This document shows, one piece after another, positions 53,117 to 62,214 of a stretch of DNA of 64,000 bases (its first letter is position 1; the number at the start of each line of letters is the position of its first letter). A model generated the notes under the pieces. The model was not told the origin of the DNA. It did no database searches and saw only the letters and a program-made list of their open reading frames with translations. The position numbers and the translations under genes are program-made. This DNA is from Ruminococcus sp. (GTDB lineage Bacteria; Bacillota_A; Clostridia; Oscillospirales; Ruminococcaceae): contig NZ_JAEEMU010000037.1 in the NCBI RefSeq assembly GCF_016283395.1, positions 62,001 through 126,000 on the forward strand, in the 5' to 3' direction.

Positions 53117-54330
53117 GTTGTTTCTTTACGGATAACCGTACCTGTAGGGAAGACAATATCAGACTTGAATGAGAATTTCATCATAGCATGATTAGCAGTT
53201 TCGATTTCCTCATCATTTTCGTCATAGAGCTTATCAAGCTTCATTTCTATAGGTTTCTGTGAAGGAGCAAGCAATTCAACTGTATCACCTGCAAAGAAGC
53301 GATTTCGCTGTGTACAGTAAACTGTTCCGTTTTCGCATTTTTCAACAACAGCAACAACATCATAATTTCTGATGTAACCGCTGTTTTCATAGTACTGTGA
53401 TTCTTCGGGAGTTCCGAAGAAAAAACCGTTACAATATTTTCTGTGGCTTACCTTATATACTTCGTCTCTTATCCATTCAGGAAGGGTGAAGTTATCAGGA
53501 TCTTTGTAATAATGATCCACAGCCATTCTGTAAGCGTTAGTTACAACAGCTACATAATATGCGGATTTTGCACGGCCTTCTATTTTCAGACTCTTAACAC
53601 CTACCTGAGCAAGCTTGTCTATATGCTCAATCATACACATATCCTTTGAATTGAGGATATATGTACCTTTTTCATCTTCGTAAACAGGGAAGAACTCACC
53701 GGGGCGTTTTTCTTCCATAAGGTGATAGCCCCAGCGGCAAGGCTGAGCACATTCACCTCGGTTAGCGTCTCTGTTTACAAGATACTGTGAGAGCAGGCAT
53801 CTGCCTGAAAAAGAAACACACATTGCACCATGTACAAATGTTTCAATATCGAGATCAGAAGATGTTTTTGCACGTATCTCAGCTATTTCATCAAGTGAAA
53901 GCTCTCGTGCAAGAACAACTCTCTTTGCGCCCATATTATAAAGTTCGCGTGCAGTAACATAGTTGACGATACCCGTCTGAGTGGAGATATGTATCTCCAT
54001 ATCAGGCGCATACTTTTTTATAAGCATAAGTAAACCTATATCGGCTACAATAAGCGCATCAACTTTAGCATCTACGGCTTCTTTTACAAATCTTTCAAAG
54101 AAAGGTATTTCAGAATTCCTCGGGAGCGTATTACAGGTAAGATAGACCTTGACTCCTTTAGAATGAGCAGCCGCTACAGCTTTACATAGCTGCTCAAAAT
54201 CAAAGTTGAGCGGTGATGCACGCATACCGAACTGTTTTCTTCCGAGGTATACTGCATCTGCACCGTAGTTCAGAGCAGCTGTAAACCTTTCTTCATCACC
54301 GGCAGGGGCAAGAACTTCAAGTTCGTTCAT
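53113..54330 (-). CDS. trhP: Peptidase U32 family protein, TrhP-type tRNA hydroxylase candidate
   Basis: 405 residues. ELLAPAG-type start (LEVLAPAGDEERFTAAL), GADAVYLG, and the U32 signature EIETFVHGAMC-like (DIETFVHGAMCVSFSGRCLLS) with the conserved cysteines of RGECAQPCRW. Proteins of this type (YrrN/YrrO in Bacillus, TrhP in E. coli) hydroxylate U34 in tRNA rather than degrade collagen. The neighbour mltG is also adjacent in Bacillus (yrrL next to yrrMNO). Its ATG overlaps the mltG stop (TGATG). The symbol is by family. Confidence 0.85.
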   Translation of the reverse strand: MNELEVLAPAGDEERFTAALNYGADAVYLGRKQFGMRASPLNFDFEQLCKAVAAAHSKGVKVYLTCNTLPRNSEIPFFERFVKEAVDAKVDALIVADIGLLMLIKKYAPDMEIHISTQTGIVNYVTARELYNMGAKRVVLARELSLDEIAEIRAKTSSDLDIETFVHGAMCVSFSGRCLLSQYLVNRDANRGECAQPCRWGYHLMEEKRPGEFFPVYEDEKGTYILNSKDMCMIEHIDKLAQVGVKSLKIEGRAKSAYYVAVVTNAYRMAVDHYYKDPDNFTLPEWIRDEVYKVSHRKYCNGFFFGTPEESQYYENSGYIRNYDVVAVVEKCENGTVYCTQRNRFFAGDTVELLAPSQKPIEMKLDKLYDENDEEIETANHAMMKFSFKSDIVFPTGTVIRKETT

Positions 54331-55802
54331 CAGTATTCCTCCGATTCAGCTGCAGCAGCGGCTGCGGCAGCCTCTTCTGCCTCACGGCGTTCTTTTTCAG
54401 CTTCCTGATCAGCCTGTACTATAGCCTTGTTCTGCTCATGCTCATCATTAGTCTTAGCAAATTTTGTTTCGCCTGTGTAGATATTAGCAATGAAATAGTA
54501 ATCATCTGAAGGCATCTTTTCAAGAACTGCATCTATAGCTTCTAAACCTGGGTTACATATAGCTCCGGGAGGGAGTCCCTTGCTTACATATGTGTCATAT
54601 GCATTGATTATATCCTTGTTGATTACTTCCATGTGCGAACGTATTATTTCAGAGTAATTCTTTGTCGGGTCAGACTGAAGCATTCCTACTGTTTCTGCGT
54701 CAGTGTGTTCAAGTCTGTTCCAGAATACACTTGCAACATGATTCATTTCCTCGCGGTTATTAACTTCCTTTTGAACTATAGATGCAAAAGTGATGAGCTG
54801 ATCCAGTGAAAGGTTGAGCTTAGCCATTCTTTCCAATCTGTCTTCGGTCATTTTCTGATTGAAGTTGAAATATATCTTCTGGCATACTTCTTCCGGATCC
54901 ATATCTTTAGTAAAAGTATAAGTATCGGGGAAGAGATATCCTTCCATACGTGTTTCAGTAAACTTCAGAGTATTTGTATCTTTTGAAAGATACTTTTCAA
55001 AATCAAATCCATAATCTGATGCATTGAAATTGAAGAGGAAATCGTCAGCCTTGCAGACACCTTCGTCATCGAGCAGTTCAGCTGCTTCATAAAGGTTTAT
55101 ACCCTCATAGAAAGTTATTGATACTGCTTCCTTCTGTGACTCTTCCTCAACGCTCGTAAGCTTGTTTATGATCGTTTCATATGCCATGCTCGGACTTACA
55201 AAATGCTCGCCTGCAAGATATACGTCAGCTGACTTTCTGAATTTTGTAAAGAGCTGGAAGCATTTAGGGGAATTAATGATTCCTTCATCATAAAGAAGCT
55301 CGGATATCTCCTTTGTAGTGGCATTTTCTGGTACAACTATAAGCTTGGTATTATCGCTCTTGCCAATGCCAAACATATCTCTGCCAAAGGCAATGATAAC
55401 AAGTGAAAGGCATATGGAAACAGCAAAAATAAATACCGTAAGAATAAGAACGCCCGGTAAACGGCTTCTTTTCTTCTTCTTTTTCTTATGGTGAGCGTTG
55501 TTTCGCTTTACGGCAGCATTATTTCTCTGAGGAATGTAATCCTGCTGTACAGGTGGAGGAACAGGACGATCATTCTTTGGAAGTTCAGCTTCCTGTCTTC
55601 TGACATTGGCAGAATCTCTTACTGCCATTTCAGGCTCTTTTGCATGAGACACAACTTTTTTTACAGGAATTTCAGCTTTTGTCTCAGCGACCTCTTCTTT
55701 TATTTCTTCTTCTTTTTTTAATGCCTCTGCTTCGCTTGATTTTTTAGCTTGATCCAGCTGATTGAGGATATCATTGATAACATCATTATTGTTATCAGCC
55801 AT
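54330..55802 (-). CDS. mltG: Endolytic transglycosylase MltG
   Basis: 490 residues. A ~110-residue cytoplasmic, Lys/Pro-rich N-terminus precedes one membrane helix (~118-140). A LysM-like region follows, then the YceG domain: ASIVQKEVNNREEMNHV has the catalytic Glu, with LQSDPTKNYS and SKGLPPGAICNPG. It cleaves nascent glycan strands to set their length. The tail is Glu/Ala-rich. It overlaps the 5-FCL gene by eight bases and trhP by one. Confidence 0.94.
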   Translation of the reverse strand: MADNNNDVINDILNQLDQAKKSSEAEALKKEEEIKEEVAETKAEIPVKKVVSHAKEPEMAVRDSANVRRQEAELPKNDRPVPPPVQQDYIPQRNNAAVKRNNAHHKKKKKKRSRLPGVLILTVFIFAVSICLSLVIIAFGRDMFGIGKSDNTKLIVVPENATTKEISELLYDEGIINSPKCFQLFTKFRKSADVYLAGEHFVSPSMAYETIINKLTSVEEESQKEAVSITFYEGINLYEAAELLDDEGVCKADDFLFNFNASDYGFDFEKYLSKDTNTLKFTETRMEGYLFPDTYTFTKDMDPEEVCQKIYFNFNQKMTEDRLERMAKLNLSLDQLITFASIVQKEVNNREEMNHVASVFWNRLEHTDAETVGMLQSDPTKNYSEIIRSHMEVINKDIINAYDTYVSKGLPPGAICNPGLEAIDAVLEKMPSDDYYFIANIYTGETKFAKTNDEHEQNKAIVQADQEAEKERREAEEAAAAAAAAESEEY

Positions 55803-56355
55803 TGCAGAGCACCGTCCTTTCTTCAGTTACAATAAGATTTACGACAAGATCATGCTGCATGAGAGGAAGCTGCTTAACAATGAGTTCTTCATAAGCGAGA
55901 GCAATTGTGAAAATATCGGGATTTTCAGAGATGAACTCGTCATAGTATCCTCCGCCGTATCCGAGTCTGCCGCCTTCTTCTGTAAAAGCGAGCCCAGGGA
56001 TTATGCAGACAGTTTTATCGGTTATAACAGGCTTTGGGAGAGCACTGTCAGGTTCGGGAATACGGTACATACCTTCATGAAGATCGGCAACTGATTCAAT
56101 AAGATGAAAAGTCATTGAACGCTCAGAGCCGCATTTAGGAAGTGCCACATTTTTTCCCATTTCTATAAGCTTATCTATGAGCAGATATGTATCTACTTCC
56201 GAACCAAAAGAGGCGTAAAGCAGTACATTATCGGCTTCTTCTATTTTTTCTTCTTCAAGCAGTCTTTCGGTGATATCAAGATCTTTCGAGACTTTATCAC
56301 GTATTTCCGCTCGAAGATGGGAATATTCTTTTCTAAGTTCTTTTTTATTATCCAT
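55795..56355 (-). CDS. 5-formyltetrahydrofolate cyclo-ligase
   Basis: 186 residues from ATG 56355, which abuts the DJ-1 gene's TGA; the upstream open frame is the DJ-1 gene read in another phase. The ATP loop LRKEYSHLRAEIR and the substrate region GLAFTEEGGRLGYGGGYYDEF are the family motifs, with PKCGSERSMTFHL between. It returns 5-formyl-THF to 5,10-methenyl-THF. The link to thyX at the head of the same operon makes sense because both belong to folate one-carbon metabolism. The gene is called yqgN or fau in other species. Confidence 0.9.
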   Translation of the reverse strand: MDNKKELRKEYSHLRAEIRDKVSKDLDITERLLEEEKIEEADNVLLYASFGSEVDTYLLIDKLIEMGKNVALPKCGSERSMTFHLIESVADLHEGMYRIPEPDSALPKPVITDKTVCIIPGLAFTEEGGRLGYGGGYYDEFISENPDIFTIALAYEELIVKQLPLMQHDLVVNLIVTEERTVLCNG

Positions 56356-56356
56356 A

Positions 56357-56899
56357 TCAGTCACATAAAATAGCATTTCGCTGTCTTTGGCTTTCAGCCT
56401 TTGAATGACATTTTTCAACAAGTTTTAAACCAAAATCAACGGCAACACCTGCGCCTCTTGCGGTAATAAAGATACCGTCTTCAGCAACTCCGTCGTTTCC
56501 GATGTTTGCGCCGTCGAGCTGAGTTTCAAATCCCTCATAGCATACTGCGGTCTTGCCTTTGAGAAGTCCTTTGTGTCCGAGTATTGAAGGAGCAGCACAT
56601 ATAGCACCGATGTATTTATTGTTTGAAACACAGTAATCAATGGCAGCCTGAACATATTCAGACTTTTCGAGATTAAGTGTACCCGGCATACCTCCGGGGA
56701 GAACGATCATTTCAAGTTCATCTGTAAGAGGAGCTTCCTGAGCAATTGTATCGGTAACAACAGGGATACCGTGTGAACCTGTGATTATATTATCGCCTAC
56801 ACCTACAGTTATGACATTTTTGCCTGCACGTCTGAGCAGGTCGATAGGTGCAATAGCTTCTGTCTCTTCAAATCCGTTTGCAAGAAAGACGTAGATCAT
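56357..56899 (-). CDS. DJ-1/PfpI family protein
   Basis: 180 residues. The nucleophile Cys is in GAICAAPSIL, with the conserved Glu in ANGFEETEAI and GG turn in VLPGGMPGT. These are DJ-1/YajL features; proposed activities are deglycase or glyoxalase III chaperone. AAAGGA precedes the ATG, 13 bases after the DUF2156 gene. Its stop lies one base before the 5-FCL start. Confidence 0.9.
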   Translation of the reverse strand: MIYVFLANGFEETEAIAPIDLLRRAGKNVITVGVGDNIITGSHGIPVVTDTIAQEAPLTDELEMIVLPGGMPGTLNLEKSEYVQAAIDYCVSNNKYIGAICAAPSILGHKGLLKGKTAVCYEGFETQLDGANIGNDGVAEDGIFITARGAGVAVDFGLKLVEKCHSKAESQRQRNAILCD

Positions 56900-56912
56900 T
56901 TTCTTTATCCTT

Positions 56913-57803
56913 TCATTTAAAAGTTACAATACATTTTTTCAGAAGAAAAGCAGGGTGATATGACTGCTTTGCTTTGCGCAGTCCTTCTATCCCAAGATCT
57001 TCCTCACGATTGATATATTTATATTGAGCGGCAGCTTCTTTAGCGAAGCAATTGTTTATGCCTGTATAGATGCCGTCATATTTTGTATCTGCTTTTTCAA
57101 TATGAACACAGAATGTTTCATTATTAAGCTGATCTCCGATAGTGAAAGCAGCTACTTCACCACCGATACGTATAACTCCACCTTTAAGTCCAAGTTCATG
57201 GAAGTAGGTGAAATATGTGTTTATAGCGTATTGTTCGGCTATATATGAATGATCGTGTTCTTCATTTCTGTTATTGTACTCAATAGTACTGAAAGTGATG
57301 CAGTCGTTAAAGTCATTTTCTGTCATCATTTTGAACTCAGCATCAAGCTTGCTGAAATGTGCAAGATGATTGCGCTTTCCATGATATTTTCTGCCCGAAA
57401 GAGTTATCAGATCCTGAGTATTATATATGTAATCCCAGTCGCCGTCATCGGTCGATACCGAGAAACTGTCAGGAAAAACTTCATTTAGCATTTGAAGCGT
57501 TTTTTCTGTAATTCCTGCAACTCTTAAAGGCTTCCCGAGCTTTTCGGAATAAGCCTTCATTTCCGAAATAACTTCACAGTAATCACCTTCGCCTGACGGA
57601 AAAAAGAAACGGGGGATACCGTCTTTTGATCTGAACGAACAGCATATATAAAAATCCTTATAAAAAGATATTTGCGAATCGCCAAGTCTTTTCCACGCCA
57701 TATTATTGGCAAAGCTGTATTCGCAGCCCATAAACTGTGATTTGCTCAGTGCAGCGGTGATACGTTCCCTGTCGGTTATGGCAATATCTCTGAATTCAAG
57801 CAT
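56913..57803 (-). CDS. DUF2156 (phosphatidylglycerol lysyltransferase-type) GNAT-fold protein
   Basis: 296 residues. Two GNAT-like halves; the family features are SFANNMAWKRL near residue 33, RKYHGKRNHLAHF in the middle, and the C-terminal REEDLGIEGLRKAKQSYHPAF. DUF2156 domains in MprF transfer amino acids from tRNA to lipids; free-standing ones have uncertain substrates. There is no membrane helix here. AGGTGATATA precedes the ATG, 14 bases after thyX. Confidence 0.88.
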   Translation of the reverse strand: MLEFRDIAITDRERITAALSKSQFMGCEYSFANNMAWKRLGDSQISFYKDFYICCSFRSKDGIPRFFFPSGEGDYCEVISEMKAYSEKLGKPLRVAGITEKTLQMLNEVFPDSFSVSTDDGDWDYIYNTQDLITLSGRKYHGKRNHLAHFSKLDAEFKMMTENDFNDCITFSTIEYNNRNEEHDHSYIAEQYAINTYFTYFHELGLKGGVIRIGGEVAAFTIGDQLNNETFCVHIEKADTKYDGIYTGINNCFAKEAAAQYKYINREEDLGIEGLRKAKQSYHPAFLLKKCIVTFK

Positions 57804-57817
57804 TATATCACCTGATA

Positions 57818-58588
57818 TTAGTTCTTTTTCAAAGAAGAGAAGTACTCTTTGACTTCGTTTATTCTTCCGCAGGTCATTTTGCCCTCAGGACATTTTCCAC
57901 TTGAAACGCATGAAGGACCTGCATGAGAAAAGATATGAGGTGCTACTTCAAGGCATTGTCTTAGCATTTCATTAGCTACGGCTCTTATCTCCCACTGTGC
58001 TCGGTTGCAGCAACGGTGGTGGAAAAAATTAAAAAGAGATCGTACATTCATTGTAACGACAATTTTTGTCTCACAGGCATTGGGGAGTATGAAACGAGCA
58101 TCCTCATTTGCAAGCTTTGATGCCTTTGAACGAGCTGTTTTTTCATCAAGCCTCTGTGCGATCAATTCCTTTGTATGCTTTTCGGTAAGGAGTTCGGCGA
58201 TCTTTGCGTAGCTGTCAGTTATTTCAGCAATAACTCTGTCGTACTCCGATTTTGCCTCGGGAAGTTCCTCGATAGCAGGAGGTGTTATAAACTCAAATCC
58301 ATTCTCGTTTACGTATCTCTGACTCTTCTGTGAATACGAAGCAATACGATGTCTGACAAGCTGATGAGTACAAGCTCTTGATACACCTTCAATTCCAAAA
58401 GTAAACGAAACGTGTTCCATGACGCTTTCGTGTCCTATGGACGCAAGCATATCAATGAAACTTTCGGTTTTTTCATCTGTGAGTCCGTCTCTGAGTGACT
58501 CAATATCGCTGCTTGAGTAACAGAGCTTTGCTGCTGTTGCAACAAGTCTTTCGGGATCAGGAGTATGTGACAGGAGTTTTACCTTCAA
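57818..58588 (-). CDS. thyX: Flavin-dependent thymidylate synthase
   Basis: 256 residues from a TTG start, with AAGGAAGGTG upstream. The ThyX motif appears as RHRIASYSQKSQRYV, a clostridial variant of RHRxxSxNExSxRY. HESVMEHVSFTF and the C-terminal NVRSLFNFFHHRCCNRAQWE are also typical. It makes dTMP from dUMP with FAD and methylene-THF. It leads the minus-strand operon of six genes. Confidence 0.95.
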   Translation of the reverse strand: MKVKLLSHTPDPERLVATAAKLCYSSSDIESLRDGLTDEKTESFIDMLASIGHESVMEHVSFTFGIEGVSRACTHQLVRHRIASYSQKSQRYVNENGFEFITPPAIEELPEAKSEYDRVIAEITDSYAKIAELLTEKHTKELIAQRLDEKTARSKASKLANEDARFILPNACETKIVVTMNVRSLFNFFHHRCCNRAQWEIRAVANEMLRQCLEVAPHIFSHAGPSCVSSGKCPEGKMTCGRINEVKEYFSSLKKN

Positions 58589-58621
58589 AACAGGACACCT
58601 TCCTTATTTAAAATAAAGCAT

Positions 58622-58658
58622 ATACAATTATTGTATCATTTATTTGTCATTAAGTCAA
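58622..58658 (-). promoter_or_regulatory. thyX operon promoter with palindrome over the -10
   Basis: On the minus strand TTGACT (58653-58658), 17 bases, TACAAT (58630-58635). ATACAAT-T-ATTGTAT (58622-58636) is a perfect inverted repeat that overlaps the -10 and could be an operator, though AT-rich palindromes are common. Confidence 0.65.
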
Positions 58659-58739
58659 GGAAATAACATAAAAATATTTAAGATAATTTATTTAATAAGG
58701 TGGTTTGGTGATAAATAGAAAAAATTTTTCATTTTACTA

Positions 58740-58768
58740 TGGACAAAATAAAAAAAATGTAGTATAAT
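58740..58768 (+). promoter_or_regulatory. Promoter of the SurA-like lipoprotein gene
   Basis: TGGACA (58740-58745), 17 bases, TATAAT (58763-58768). Confidence 0.75.
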
Positions 58769-58812
58769 AAAACAGTATCTGGAATCTACAATTATATCGG
58801 AGGAATTTACAG

Positions 58813-60087
58813 ATGAATAAGTTTAATAAGTTTGCTGCAGCTGCTGCGGCATTCGCACTTGCTGCTGCTTCTGCAAGCTGTAGCGCACCTGAGGCAATTA
58901 CATTCGGAAAGAGCTCTCAGACAGCTCTTACTGTTGATGGATATGAAGTACCCGCAGGCGTATTTATTTATAATGAGATATATGCTTATAATACTGCACA
59001 GTATGAGCTGTACTCACAGAATGGTCAGATGCCTTCCTTAGAGGATGTCAAGAAGGCAACTATCCAGTCGAAAGATGCAGTGGATTGGATACAGGATCAG
59101 GCAACTGAGGCTTGCAGAGATTTTGTTGCAAGCGAAAAGGAATTTGAAAAGATAGGCGGCGAGCTTACTGCTGATGAACTGCAACAGGTCAAGGAATACC
59201 TTGCTCAAAGCAGTTCTAATTCTACTCTTTCCGCAAACGGCGTTGGTGAAGAATCTCTCAGAAAGATAGTTGAGAATTCATTCAAGACAGAGGCAATTTT
59301 CAAGCATTATTATGGAATTGATGCTGAAAAAGGATGTTCGGAAAGCGAATTGAAGGAATATTATCAGGACAAGACTACGAGAGTAAAGTATTTCACTATA
59401 AGCCTTGTTGATGAAAATGGTGAGCAGTACGGTGCTGATGAGAAGCGTACACTTAACAAAATGGCTGATGAGTACGTTAAGGATATCAATTCTCAGAGTT
59501 CGAATGATAAGAAACTCAAGAAGATAGATGAGTGTGAGGAAGAATACAACAAGTATGTTGAAGAGCGTGCAGCAAAGGCTGCTGAAGAAGCTGCTAAGGA
59601 AGCAGGGGAGACAGTAACCACAACAACTACAACTACAACGACAACTACTACCGATGCAAGCACAACTACTACGACAACTGATCCTCATGCAAATGAAGTA
59701 CTTGTAACAAAGTATACAACTACAGTTGCTGAAGAGAATAATGATGACACAGCTACAACTACTACATTGTCGGCTGAACAGGAAGCTGCTAAGAAATCAC
59801 AGCAGGATTACAATGATTATCTGTTCAACAAGCTGGATAATTATAAGGCTGAAAAGTATCAGTATGATGATGATACGATCTATATAGTTATCAAGGCTGA
59901 TATCAAGGAAAGAATGACAGAGGATGATCTTTGGAGCAAGGATCAGATAGATTCTCTCCTTAGTGAGCGTTATTATAAGGATTTCCAGGATATGATGAAG
60001 GGGATTTCCGAGAGTTTATCTGTTAGTAAGAATACTACTGCATATAGCAGATATTCACCGTTCAAGCTTGATCTTGAAACAGAATAA
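58813..60087 (+). CDS. SurA/PrsA-like lipoprotein with Thr-rich insert
   Basis: 424 residues with a lipoprotein signal peptide; the lipobox is ASASC, giving a Cys at about residue 23. Helical SurA_N-like segments follow (VDGYEVPAGVFIYNEIYAY, then YYQDKTTRVKYFTISL). No PPIase domain is recognisable; a Thr tract (~272-295, one run of more than a dozen Thr) and a second Thr/Glu stretch sit where the parvulin domain would be. The C-terminal part (DDTIYIVIKADIKERM) resembles the strand after the PPIase domain. It is probably an extracytoplasmic chaperone-like lipoprotein. GGAGG precedes the ATG. Confidence 0.75.
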   Translation: MNKFNKFAAAAAAFALAAASASCSAPEAITFGKSSQTALTVDGYEVPAGVFIYNEIYAYNTAQYELYSQNGQMPSLEDVKKATIQSKDAVDWIQDQATEACRDFVASEKEFEKIGGELTADELQQVKEYLAQSSSNSTLSANGVGEESLRKIVENSFKTEAIFKHYYGIDAEKGCSESELKEYYQDKTTRVKYFTISLVDENGEQYGADEKRTLNKMADEYVKDINSQSSNDKKLKKIDECEEEYNKYVEERAAKAAEEAAKEAGETVTTTTTTTTTTTTDASTTTTTTDPHANEVLVTKYTTTVAEENNDDTATTTTLSAEQEAAKKSQQDYNDYLFNKLDNYKAEKYQYDDDTIYIVIKADIKERMTEDDLWSKDQIDSLLSERYYKDFQDMMKGISESLSVSKNTTAYSRYSPFKLDLETE

Positions 60088-60093
60088 AAAAAT

Positions 60094-60120
60094 AAGGCTG
60101 CCGTAAAGGCAGCCTTTTTA
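60094..60120. terminator. Bidirectional terminator between the lipoprotein gene and dnaI
   Basis: AAGGCTGCC pairs with GGCAGCCTT, followed by TTT on one strand and a T run on the other. Confidence 0.85.
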
Positions 60121-61080
60121 TATGCTGTTTTTTCTTATCTGTAATCTGACATCTTCGCCCTTGAATTCGAGACATGAATACATAGAAACGATACGTGAAA
60201 CTACTCGTTTGTCGTATCTTCGTGCGATACCTGCAAGGTCCAGGTTAGTGCTTATTATCGAGGGTTTACCGCAGTTAAGACGTGTATTGATGATGTTATA
60301 GATAGTTGCATTGTAAAACTGTGATTCATATTCTGTGCCCATATCATCGAGAATAAGCAGATCGGTATTCATTACAAGATCTATCATTTCAGATGAATGT
60401 TCATAGCTGAAATGTTCTTTTTCGATGTTCCTTAGAATGTTTATAGCAGAGTCATATATGACACTGTAGCCCTTTTCCAGAACTTTATTGGCTATAGCAA
60501 GTGAAAGATGTGTTTTGCCAAGACCTGTCTGACCAAACATGAGTATACTTTTTGAGTTGGGAGAAAAAGTTGAGGCATACTGCATGGTATATTCCAATAT
60601 TTTCTTCATAGCCAGATAGTTTTCGCCGGAATAGTAAGAAAGTGAAAATCCTTCAAAGCTTGAAAGTTTTAGCTGTGAACTTTTATTAAGCTCGTCAGCT
60701 GCGATCTTTCCACAAAGACTACGTAAGCATTCACAGAATTTATTGCCGTTATATCCTGTATCACAACACTTGGGGCAGGTATAGTGCATATCAAGATAAT
60801 CTTCGGGATAACCGTGTTCAGCGAGAATTTTTCGTGACATTGCCTGCGCACCGAGATTATACTGTTTTAACTGTTCAATCTTATCTGTAACATCTTTGCC
60901 TTTGTTGTTAGATATAATAGAAATAAGCTCTTTTCCTGTATTGAAAAGTACTTCATTTATCTCGCGTATCTGAGGTATTTTGCTGTTTACTTCACTTATT
61001 CGCTGCTCGTTTTCGCTGACAGCTTTCATACGTCTGTTTGTTAATATAGACTGAGCTTTATCAAAAATAGAGCTGTCCAT
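60118..61080 (-). CDS. dnaI: Helicase loader (DnaI/DnaC-type AAA+ ATPase)
   Basis: 320 residues. An N-terminal helical region is followed by a cysteine cluster CPKCCDTGYNGNKFCECL that binds zinc in DnaI proteins. The AAA+ domain has Walker A MFGQTGLGKTHLSL and Walker B LLILDDMGTE. An Arg finger region RYDKRVVSRI closes it. It loads the replicative helicase together with DnaD. It follows dnaD by 11 bases with GGAGG. Confidence 0.9.
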   Translation of the reverse strand: MDSSIFDKAQSILTNRRMKAVSENEQRISEVNSKIPQIREINEVLFNTGKELISIISNNKGKDVTDKIEQLKQYNLGAQAMSRKILAEHGYPEDYLDMHYTCPKCCDTGYNGNKFCECLRSLCGKIAADELNKSSQLKLSSFEGFSLSYYSGENYLAMKKILEYTMQYASTFSPNSKSILMFGQTGLGKTHLSLAIANKVLEKGYSVIYDSAINILRNIEKEHFSYEHSSEMIDLVMNTDLLILDDMGTEYESQFYNATIYNIINTRLNCGKPSIISTNLDLAGIARRYDKRVVSRIVSMYSCLEFKGEDVRLQIRKNSI

Positions 61081-61091
61081 TTTCTACCTCC

Positions 61092-62093
61092 TCAGTATAA
61101 GAACTGATTTATAATTGATTCATATCCTTCCATATCTGTGTCTTTGATGTCTTTTTTGGAAGGATTTCCTTTTTTATTCTTTTTGAAATCACTTTCGGCA
61201 TTTTTTACGTCTTGTACTGTCATAAAACCGCTGTCACGCCATGAAAGAAGTATTTTGTTTATATAATCGAAGCTTAATTTGTTTATCTGTTCGATAGTTT
61301 TTTCGTATGCATAGTGTATGAGTTCAAGCTGGAAACCTGCGCTTTTCCACTGTTCTATGAACTCAGCCTGCTTTGCAGTAGGTCGTCTGTTCATTTCAAA
61401 TTTTTTCATAATGCTGAGTATGTAGTCTTTTGTGGCGTTACGTTTTTGAATTTCGTCTTGTGCAGCTTCCATAGTGTTGATATCATTTTCAGCCCATGCG
61501 GAAGCGATTTTTTCAACATAAGCTGTGTTTGTTTTTTCAATTGAAGCACAGTAGGTAAGAAGGATAATGATAACTTCCTTTTTTAAACCGAGATGATCAT
61601 ACATCCAGATTATCGAATTCATTTGACTGTTTTTCAGTGTGCCTATAATTGACTCAGCAACTTTGAAAAGATCTCTTATATCCTGAGAGTCCTGCATTAT
61701 CGCTGCGATCTCGCCTCCGCTGAGATTAATCTTATGGTCAGGGAGTTTAACAGCTGTGGACTGTTGCTGTGAAGCAGACTGAGATGTTGTGTTCAGCGGC
61801 TCTGGCTGCTGAGGCTGTACCATAATCGGATTGGATACTGTTTGAGAAATAGTTCCTTGAGGAGTTATAACATTAGCTTGCTGCCAGAAAAGTACAGCAT
61901 CTTCTGCGGCTTGAACAGTAACACCTGTATTCGCTGATATATCCTCACTCGTACAGATTTTACCTGAACATCTCAAAAGATACAGAAGAACTTTGATCTG
62001 ATCACCTGTAGCGAGTTTGAGAAAATTGTCGGCAACAATAACGGGAACGCCGAACATAGCTCCCCATATGCCGCAGTTAACTTTATATTCCAA
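61092..62093 (-). CDS. dnaD: DnaD-domain primosomal protein
   Basis: 333 residues from a TTG start at 62093 with GGAGGTG seven bases upstream; a longer frame upstream overlaps the promoter. An N-terminal winged-helix region (~1-90) is followed by a Gln/Ser/Pro-rich linker and two DnaD_2 (DnaB_2) helical domains (QDSQDIRDLFKVAESIIGT..., KNAT-KDYILSIMKKFEM...). The C-terminal YIxxILLSW-type motif (YINKILLSWRDSGF) is diagnostic. It starts replication primosome assembly with DnaI. Confidence 0.88.
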   Translation of the reverse strand: MEYKVNCGIWGAMFGVPVIVADNFLKLATGDQIKVLLYLLRCSGKICTSEDISANTGVTVQAAEDAVLFWQQANVITPQGTISQTVSNPIMVQPQQPEPLNTTSQSASQQQSTAVKLPDHKINLSGGEIAAIMQDSQDIRDLFKVAESIIGTLKNSQMNSIIWMYDHLGLKKEVIIILLTYCASIEKTNTAYVEKIASAWAENDINTMEAAQDEIQKRNATKDYILSIMKKFEMNRRPTAKQAEFIEQWKSAGFQLELIHYAYEKTIEQINKLSFDYINKILLSWRDSGFMTVQDVKNAESDFKKNKKGNPSKKDIKDTDMEGYESIINQFLY

Positions 62094-62124
62094 CGAATAC
62101 ACCTCCAAAAACACTGTAAAAAAC

Positions 62125-62153
62125 ATTATAACATATTTTTGGAGAGTTGTCAC
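62125..62153 (-). promoter_or_regulatory. Promoter of dnaD-dnaI
   Basis: On the minus strand GTGACA (62148-62153), 17 bases, TATAAT (62125-62130). Confidence 0.7.
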
Positions 62154-62214
62154 TGTACAAATTATACAATCAAACGATAAGCAAATAGTGCACTTTTATT
62201 ATGATCAAGTTTTA

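Noticed and set aside
59620..59790. Simple ACA/ACT/ACG repeat as a microsatellite or CRISPR-like array
   Set aside because: It is in frame within a lipoprotein gene, encodes a Thr tract, and has no spacers.
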